Below are positions 1-5,315 of a stretch of 13,345 bases of DNA, one piece after another. A program made the position numbers and the translations under genes. Each line of letters begins with the position of its first letter. The first letter of the stretch is position 1. The stretch is from the NCBI GenBank assembly GCA_964569055.1, contig CAZMSZ010000199.1:1-13345 (forward strand), in the 5' to 3' direction. Origin of the DNA: JAWLGW01 sp964569055. Lineage in GTDB: Bacteria > Planctomycetota > J058. Under the pieces are notes generated by a model that saw only the letters and a list, made by a program, of their open reading frames with translations, made no database searches and had not been told where the DNA came from.

Positions 1-237
1 GTCCCCCCGGCTGTCGCTGAGATTGCGCGCCGCCGCGGCGGCGCGGCTGTCGTGGTGTGAACTTCCAGGTTTGGTGAGTGCGCCGCGCCGCCCGAAGCGG
101 CGCTGCTCCTTGGGGAGAAGGCGCTTCGTAGTGCGAGAGGGGCTTCGGGCCCAGTGCCCGTTGTGGGTGTCGCTCTCGCTGTTGGATGGCCCCGTGCCCG
201 TGCCCGCCGTTCGGACAGCGCCCTTCGGAACCACCCC
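1..237. other. Non-coding left flank with nested inverted repeats
   Basis: I see no convincing gene here. Open frames crossing this stretch run on through the palindrome array and then antisense to the pseudokinase gene, so I treat them as by-products of high GC. Three inverted repeats are visible. Positions 85-91 and 97-103 form a perfect 7-bp stem around a 5-nt loop (GCGCCGC / GCGGCGC); read leftward the loop is TTCGG. Positions 133-139 and 173-179 form a perfect 7-bp pairing (GCGAGAG / CTCTCGC). It encloses a 5-bp stem with a 5-nt loop at 146-150 and 156-160. No T-run follows any of them, so terminator function is only a possibility. Such hairpins also arise by chance in DNA this GC-rich. 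Confidence 0.4.
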
Positions 238-803
238 GTCGCACGTGCGACGACGGGCACCCTGGGGCCGGCCCCGTCGCACGTGCGACAAGCGGGTGTC
301 CTCGCCAGCCCTGTCGTACGTGCGACAAGCGGGTGTTCTCGCCGGCCCTGTCGCACGTGCGACAGCGAGGTGCCTCGCCCACCTGGCCCCGTCGCACGTG
401 CGACAAGCGGGTGTTCTCGCCCACCGCCCCGTCGCACGTGCGACAAGCGGGTGGCCTTCACCCACTCGTCGCACGTGCGAGAGCGGGTCCCTCGCCCACC
501 CGCCCCCGTCGCACGTGCGACAAGCGGGTGTTCTCGCCCACCGCCCCGTCGCACGTGCGACAAGCGGGTGCCTTCACCCACTCGTCGCACGCGCGACAAG
601 GGGGGGGCTCGCCCACCGGGCCCCGTCGCACGTGCGACAAGCGGGTGTGCTTGCCCACCCCGCCCCGTTGCACGTGCGACAAGCGGGTGGCCTTCACCCA
701 CTTGTCGCACGTGCGACAGGGCGTGCCTCGCCCACCCGGCCGGCCCCGACGCACGTGCGACAAGCGGGGGTGCTCGCCCAGCCGGCCGCGTCGCACGTGC
801 GAC
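238..803. repeat. Array of 15 palindromic repeats (GTCGCACGTGCGAC)
   Basis: A 14-bp perfect palindrome, GTCGCACGTGCGAC, occurs at 238, 276, 313, 350, 391, 431, 468, 508, 548, 584, 625, 667, 704, 748 and 790. Ten copies are exact. Five carry one substitution each (313, 468, 584, 667, 748). Start-to-start spacing is 36-44 bp, about 39 on average. Most copies are followed by AAGCGGGTG or a close variant, then a related C-rich linker such as TTCTCGCCCACC. The linkers are variants of a few types, not unique sequences, and no cas genes are visible, which argues against CRISPR. The spacings do not keep a reading frame, which argues against a repetitive protein. The right end lies 30 bp beyond the pseudokinase stop codon. 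Possible roles are a protein-binding array, a BIME-like hairpin array or a structured 3' untranslated region. The sequence does not choose among these. Confidence 0.95.
391..747. repeat. Higher-order tandem repeat: three-unit block, three copies
   Basis: Within the palindrome array the linkers follow a repeating A-B-C order. Type A linkers read like TTCTCGCCCACCGCCCC (units at 391, 508 and, divergent, 625). Type B linkers read GCCTTCACCCACT (431, 548, 667). Type C linkers contain CTCGCCCACC after a changed first part (468, 584, 704). The blocks are 391-507, 508-624 and 625-747, of 117, 117 and 123 bp. The 40-bp units at 391 and 508 appear identical. Units at 276, 313 and 350 look like a partial A-A-C lead-in, and the unit at 748 is A-like. 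This pattern implies growth by duplication of a roughly 117-bp segment, not only by single-unit slippage. Confidence 0.8.
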
Positions 804-832
804 AGCGGGCCGGGTGGACTCGGCTCCCACGC

Positions 833-2899
833 TCAGCGGGCGCGGCGGGCGATTCGGGCGCGGTCGGCGTCGGACAGCCGGGCGAGGACGCGGTCGCGGA
901 GCTCGGGGTCGATGCGCGGGAGGTAGGGCACGAAGGAGTAGCTGCTCGGCGCCTCGGGGGCGATCCGCAGCGCCTCGCGCCAGCAGTTGGCGGCGGGCTC
1001 CTCCTCGCCGTCCAGGGCGTGGACCACGCCCAAGAACGCGAGGACCGTCGCGCGGAGCTCGTCGGGCGCCTGGAGGTCGGCGCGGCGGCGGGCCTCCTCC
1101 AGCTCGACCCGCGCGGCGGCGGGCTGGTCGAGCATCTCGAGGTACGACTTGCCGGCCCACAGCCAGAACTTCGGGTCGGCGAACAGCGCGCGCGCCCGCA
1201 CCAGGTCGGCGATCACGAGCGGCCCCTGACTCCGGTCGCGTGACCCCGTCACGATCCACAGGTGGTAGCGGGCGGCGCTCCGCTCGTAGTAGGCCTGGAA
1301 GCTGGTGGGGTCGGCGCGCACCGCCTCTTCGGCGGCGCGGAGCGCCTCCTGCCCCGCGTCCGCGTCGCGCCGGGCGAGCGCGCGCTGCTGCAGGATCTGC
1401 GAGAGGAGGATCCGTGAGGCCGCGGTCGTGAGCGGGTCGAGCGCCGGGGTCGTACGCAGCAGGTCGACCGCCGCCTCCGAGTCCGTGGCCGGGGCGGTCA
1501 GCGCCCGCGCGAGGCGCGCCGCGGGGACGCCGAGCGGCTCGCGCGCCAGCTCGGCGAGCAGCTCGTCGGCGCGGGCGCTCTCGCCCCGCGCGTGCAGCGT
1601 GCGCGCTCGCAGGAGGCGCAGGCCCGGCGTCGCCTCGCCCGCGCGCTCGGCCGTCTCGATCAGCGCCAGGCACTCGTCGAAGCGGCCCCGGTTGTGGAGC
1701 AGGCGCGCGCGCACGGGGAGCGCCTCCTCGACGGGCTCGAGCGCGTCGAGCGCGTGGTCGATCGCGATCGGCAGCGCGTCCAGCAGGGGGTCGCGCCCGC
1801 GCAGCGCCTCCGCGAGGGCGACGCGCAGCCGGCGGAGCGCCTCGTCCTGGGCGCGCACGGCCGCGGTCGCGCGCGACAGCTCGGCCCGCGCGCCGTGCAG
1901 GTCCGCCTCGGAGCGCCCGGCGCGCTCGCGCTCGCCGTCGAGGGCGCCGCTCAGGCGGGCCACCTCCTCGCGCAGCTCCGCCTCGCGTCCCTGCAGCTCG
2001 AGCAGGCGCCCCTCACCGTCGAACAGCGCGCGCTGCGCGCGCAGGCGCTGGTCGTGCTCCCACCACCCCCAGGCCGCGGCCGCGGCCAGGCTCAGCGACC
2101 AGGCGCCGACCACCGCCACCAGGCGCGCGGGGCGGGGCCCCCCGCTCCACCGTCCGGCGGAGCCCATCGAGGTGGAGAAGCTGCCGACGACGTCCAGCTC
2201 CTCGACCGCCCCCCGCAGGGCCGCGGCGAGCCCGCCCGGCGTGGGCGGCCCGGCGCCCTCCAGCGCGCGCTGACACAGCCCGTGGATCTCGAGCGGGAGC
2301 TGGCGGGGCGGCGGGCCGCCGGCGAGGGGGGGCGGCTCGCCGGCCGCGCGGCAGAGGAGGCGCGCGAGGGCGAGCACGGCCGCGCGCGCCCCATCGGGCC
2401 CGAGCTCGGCGCCGAGCCCCAGCACGCGCGCCCGTCCGTCGCGCGCGTCGAGCAGCACGTGCTCCGCGTCGAGGCCGGGATGCGCCACGCCGGCCCGCAC
2501 CCCCGCCTCGAGCGCGTCGGCCACCTCGGTCACCACGCGCACGGCCTCGCGCCAGCCGAGCGGCTCCTCGTCGCTCAGGCGCCGCCCCGCGAGGTGCTCG
2601 TGCACCACGTACAGCCGGCCGTGGTGCTGCCCGATGTCGACCGGGCGCACGACGCCCGGGTGCTCCACGCGCGAGGCGCGCTCCGCCTCGTGGCGGCGGC
2701 GGGTCAGCTCGGCCGGCCCGAGCCCCTCGTCGCTGAGCTCGAGCGCGAACCAGCGCTCGATCCCGCTCCGCCGCGCCAGGAACAGCTCGCCGGCGACGGC
2801 CCGCCCGAGCCGGCTGGTCAGCTCGTAGGGCCCGACGACGGGCTGCGGCAGCCGCGCGCTGGCCTTGGAGTCGTACTCGCGCACGCGCCGAGGGTACAT
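833..2899 (-). CDS. Membrane pseudokinase with coiled-coil and TPR-like region
   Basis: A 688-residue protein whose N-terminal region (about residues 24-235) follows the bacterial Ser/Thr kinase fold but lacks the catalytic residues. The segment matching the ATP-binding lysine motif reads FALELS, with Glu54 where Lys is expected. The HRDLKPSN segment reads HPGLDAEH (140-147), losing the catalytic Asp, Lys and Asn. The DFG/DLG segment reads GLG, losing the metal-binding Asp. A hydrophobic helix at about 259-280 should cross the membrane. Residues about 285-365 are rich in Glu, Arg, Leu and Ala in a coiled-coil pattern. Residues about 395-650 contain TPR-like helical pairs. A likely role is a signalling scaffold or allosteric partner (inference). 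It is divergent from the active kinase gene across 69 bp. The ATG at 2899 is chosen because the kinase-like fold begins shortly after it; the purine-rich GGGGAGGGGG upstream is farther away than a usual ribosome-binding site. The array at 238-803 follows its stop codon. Confidence 0.82.
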   Translation of the reverse strand: MYPRRVREYDSKASARLPQPVVGPYELTSRLGRAVAGELFLARRSGIERWFALELSDEGLGPAELTRRRHEAERASRVEHPGVVRPVDIGQHHGRLYVVHEHLAGRRLSDEEPLGWREAVRVVTEVADALEAGVRAGVAHPGLDAEHVLLDARDGRARVLGLGAELGPDGARAAVLALARLLCRAAGEPPPLAGGPPPRQLPLEIHGLCQRALEGAGPPTPGGLAAALRGAVEELDVVGSFSTSMGSAGRWSGGPRPARLVAVVGAWSLSLAAAAAWGWWEHDQRLRAQRALFDGEGRLLELQGREAELREEVARLSGALDGERERAGRSEADLHGARAELSRATAAVRAQDEALRRLRVALAEALRGRDPLLDALPIAIDHALDALEPVEEALPVRARLLHNRGRFDECLALIETAERAGEATPGLRLLRARTLHARGESARADELLAELAREPLGVPAARLARALTAPATDSEAAVDLLRTTPALDPLTTAASRILLSQILQQRALARRDADAGQEALRAAEEAVRADPTSFQAYYERSAARYHLWIVTGSRDRSQGPLVIADLVRARALFADPKFWLWAGKSYLEMLDQPAAARVELEEARRRADLQAPDELRATVLAFLGVVHALDGEEEPAANCWREALRIAPEAPSSYSFVPYLPRIDPELRDRVLARLSDADRARIARRAR

Positions 2900-2968
2900 G
2901 ACGTCCGCCGCGCGCGCCCCCTCCCCTGAGCAAACCGCGGGCGCGCGGGCTACCCTCGCAGGCGCGCC
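2900..2968. promoter_or_regulatory. Divergent control region between pseudokinase and kinase genes
   Basis: This 69-bp gap separates two divergent start codons, so promoters for both genes must lie in it or overlap the coding starts. On the plus strand TACCCT at 2951-2956 resembles a -10 element and would place a transcript start only a few bases before the ATG at 2969. No good -35 element is visible. A purine-rich run on the minus strand (around 2912-2925) lies upstream of the pseudokinase start. The region is inferred from gene geometry; the specific elements are weak. Confidence 0.45.
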
Positions 2969-5197
2969 ATGCCCGACTCCGCCCCCGACTCGCCCCTCGA
3001 CGCGCCCGACGTGCTCCCCTCGGACGACGGGGAGGACAGGCCCGCGCCCGCCGACCCGGCGGCCGAGCACGAGCTCGCCGCCCGGCTCGAGTCGCTCCTG
3101 CCGCGTCGTCCCACCCGGCTCGGCCCGTACGAGGTGCTGGGCGAGCTCGGGCGCGGAGGGATGGGCACCGTCTACAAGGTGCGCCACGTCGAGCTGGAGT
3201 CGGTGCGCGCGGTCAAGGTCGTGTCGCGCGCCAGCAGCACCCGCGCGCTCAAGCGGTTCGAGCGCGAGGCCCACAACCTGGCGCGCGTGGTGCACCCGGG
3301 CGTGGCGCGGGTCCACGAGACGGGCGAGGCGGACGGCTGCCGCTGGTTCGCCATGGAGTACGTCGAGGGCGAGCCACTCCACCGCGTGCTGGCGCGCGAG
3401 CGGCTCCCGCTGGGCCGGGCCCTCGAGCTGGCGCGCGGGATCGCCGAGGGGGTCGCGGCGCTCCACGAGGTGGGCGTGATCCACCGCGACCTCAAGCCCT
3501 CCAACGTGGTCGTCGCGCGGGACGGGCGCCCGGTCGTGCTCGACCTCGGCCTGGCCGTCGCGCCCGAGTTCAACGTCCGGCTCACGAGCACCGGGGCCAC
3601 CCTGGGCACGATCCAGTACATGGCGCCCGAGCAGTTCCACGGCGCGGCCAGCGTCACCCTGCGGACCGACGTCTACGCGCTGGGCGCGCTGCTGTTCGAG
3701 CTCGTGACCGGGCACTCCGCGGTCCCGCGCTCGGCGGGGACCCCGCAGGCGGCGGCCAAGATCATCACCGAGGACCGCCCGCGCCCGAGCGCGTTCGACC
3801 CCGAGCTCCCCGCCGCCCTCGACGCGCTGTGCGCGCGCGCCATGGCGCGCGACCCCGCGCGCAGGCCGCCCGACGCGGGCGCCTTCGCCGCGGAGCTGCG
3901 CGCGCTGCAAGACGACCTCGGCCCCACCGCGCGCGTGGTACGCCGGCGTCGCCTGCTGACGGTCAGCGCGGCCGGCGCGGCGCTGCTCGCCGCGGCAGGC
4001 GGCGCGGCGCTGGCGGCGCTCTCGGGCGAGGGGCGCGGCGAGCTCGCCCCGGGCGAGGCCGCCCCCGTCGCCAGCCGGCGCGGGCTCGACCCGGCGCGCG
4101 CCGCGCGGGGCGCCAGCGAGCTGGCGCGCCTGGCGCTCCTCGCGCCCGAGGGGCGCCTGGCCGAGCTCGACGGCTGGCTGGCGCGCTACCCCGAGCACCC
4201 CGCGCGGCCGCGCGCGGAGCGGCTGCGCGAGGAGTCGCTGCTGCACGTCCCCCTGCGGGTGCTGCGCCACCCCGACTGCCACGACGCGGCGTTCCTGGCC
4301 GACGGGCGCGTCGTCACCGTCGGGGCCGACCAGTTCGTGCGCGTGTGGGACCTCGCCCGCAGCGAGCCGCTGTGGGCGATCGACGCGGGGTGGCCGGTGA
4401 GGGCCGTGGCGGTCACGCCCGACGGCGCCCGCTTCGCGTTCGCGGGCGACTCGCTCGAGGTGGTGTGGGTCGACCCCGATGGCGCGCGCCACGCGCTGCG
4501 GCGCGCCGGCCACGGCGCCGCGAGCGCGATCGCGTTCGCGCGCGACGGCCACGCCCTGGCCGTGGGCGGGCGCCAGCCCGAGGTGTTCGTGTACGCCTTC
4601 CCCGGCGGCGAGGTGCTCCACCGCTTCGGCGGGCACCGGGACCTGGTGCGCGCCCTCGACTTCAGCGCCGACGGGCGCACGCTCGCGGTCGGCGGCGGCC
4701 GCTCGCTCGAGGACCCGCCGCCGCACGACAACGCCGTCCGCCTGTGGTCGCTCGAGCCGGGCCCAGGCCCCGCCCTGCGCCAGCGCGTGCCCCTGTGGGC
4801 CATGGCGAACGACCTCGCCTTCGCCCCCAGCGGGCGGCTGCTGGCGGTCGCCTGCGACGGCACCAAGGTCCGGCTGTTCGACGGCCATCGCGGCGAGGCG
4901 CTCGGCGAGCTGCTCGGCGCCGAGACGGCCCAGGATCCTTTCGCGCCGCGCTCGGCCCACTTCGGAATCGCGAGCGGGCTCGCGTTCGCGCCCGGGGGCG
5001 AGCTCCTCGCCAGCGTCTCGCACACCCGCCACGAGCTGCGCGTGTGGCGCCTCCCGGCCCAGGAGGAGGTGCTCCGCCGCGCCCGCCCGATCCAGCCGCG
5101 CCGCGTCCGCTTCGCGCGCCACGGCGCCCGCCTGGCCCTGGTGAGCAACCGCGCCGACCGCGTGGAGGTGTGGGACCTCGCGGCGCTCTTGCGATAG
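2969..5197 (+). CDS. Transmembrane Ser/Thr protein kinase with C-terminal WD40 propeller
   Basis: A 742-residue Hanks-type (PknB-like) kinase that phosphorylates Ser/Thr on partner proteins. The N-terminal 50 residues are acidic and proline-rich. The kinase domain runs from about 54 to 315. It has the glycine loop GELGRGGMGTVYK (58-70), the AVKV lysine Lys83, HRDLKPSN (His172, Asp174), the DLG motif with Asp192, and the GTIQYMAPEQ activation-loop end, so it should be active. An RRRR stretch precedes a single Ala-rich membrane helix (about 328-351). From about residue 426 to the end I count seven WD40-like units with recurring DG/SG turns and V-R-V-W-D or V-R-L-W endings, enough for one complete seven-bladed propeller outside the cytoplasm. 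The upstream ribosome-binding site is weak (AGG about 6 nt before the ATG). The gene is divergent from the pseudokinase gene, which has a parallel layout, and is followed by the hybrid histidine kinase gene after 118 bp. Substrates and ligand are unknown. Confidence 0.95.
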   Translation: MPDSAPDSPLDAPDVLPSDDGEDRPAPADPAAEHELAARLESLLPRRPTRLGPYEVLGELGRGGMGTVYKVRHVELESVRAVKVVSRASSTRALKRFEREAHNLARVVHPGVARVHETGEADGCRWFAMEYVEGEPLHRVLARERLPLGRALELARGIAEGVAALHEVGVIHRDLKPSNVVVARDGRPVVLDLGLAVAPEFNVRLTSTGATLGTIQYMAPEQFHGAASVTLRTDVYALGALLFELVTGHSAVPRSAGTPQAAAKIITEDRPRPSAFDPELPAALDALCARAMARDPARRPPDAGAFAAELRALQDDLGPTARVVRRRRLLTVSAAGAALLAAAGGAALAALSGEGRGELAPGEAAPVASRRGLDPARAARGASELARLALLAPEGRLAELDGWLARYPEHPARPRAERLREESLLHVPLRVLRHPDCHDAAFLADGRVVTVGADQFVRVWDLARSEPLWAIDAGWPVRAVAVTPDGARFAFAGDSLEVVWVDPDGARHALRRAGHGAASAIAFARDGHALAVGGRQPEVFVYAFPGGEVLHRFGGHRDLVRALDFSADGRTLAVGGGRSLEDPPPHDNAVRLWSLEPGPGPALRQRVPLWAMANDLAFAPSGRLLAVACDGTKVRLFDGHRGEALGELLGAETAQDPFAPRSAHFGIASGLAFAPGGELLASVSHTRHELRVWRLPAQEEVLRRARPIQPRRVRFARHGARLALVSNRADRVEVWDLAALLR

Positions 5198-5315
5198 CGG
5201 GGCAGTCGTGCAGCGACCGGCCTCGTGCTCGTGCACGAGCGAGCAGGACTGATCTCAGACCCCTCCCCCTCGCCTGCCCCTTGCCCTGGCGCGCCGGACC
5301 GCGCAAGCTCCGAGC
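5198..5315. promoter_or_regulatory. Intergenic region with 14-bp palindrome GCTCGTGCACGAGC
   Basis: This 118-bp gap between two rightward genes contains a perfect 14-bp palindrome at 5227-5240. It is not the palindrome of the 238-803 array; both are built around an alternating purine-pyrimidine core (GTGCAC here, CACGTG there). It could be an operator for the histidine kinase gene or part of a terminator for the kinase gene, although no T-run follows it. No clear -10/-35 pair or strong ribosome-binding site precedes the ATG at 5316. Confidence 0.4.

Noticed and set aside
238..803. CRISPR array
   Set aside because: The linkers are variants of a few related sequences, not unique spacers. The exact repeat core is only 14 bp, and no cas genes are present in the window.
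238..803. Integron attC sites or replication-origin iterons
   Set aside because: No integrase, replication gene, AT-rich unwinding region or attC-type core sites are visible, and the repeats are palindromic, whereas iterons are usually direct repeats.
154..830. A repetitive protein encoded through the palindrome array, such as recurring RTCDKRV, SHVRQ or VARATSG peptides
   Set aside because: The repeat unit simply lacks stop codons in several frames. Unit lengths of 36-44 bp are mostly not multiples of three and vary, so no frame keeps one peptide repeat, and the frames run on antisense to the pseudokinase gene.
2900..5236. N-terminal extension of the pseudokinase frame antisense to the kinase gene
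   Set aside because: The frame stays open only because of high GC. The opposite strand encodes a canonical kinase with WD40 repeats, and the conserved fold of the leftward protein begins just after the ATG at 2899.
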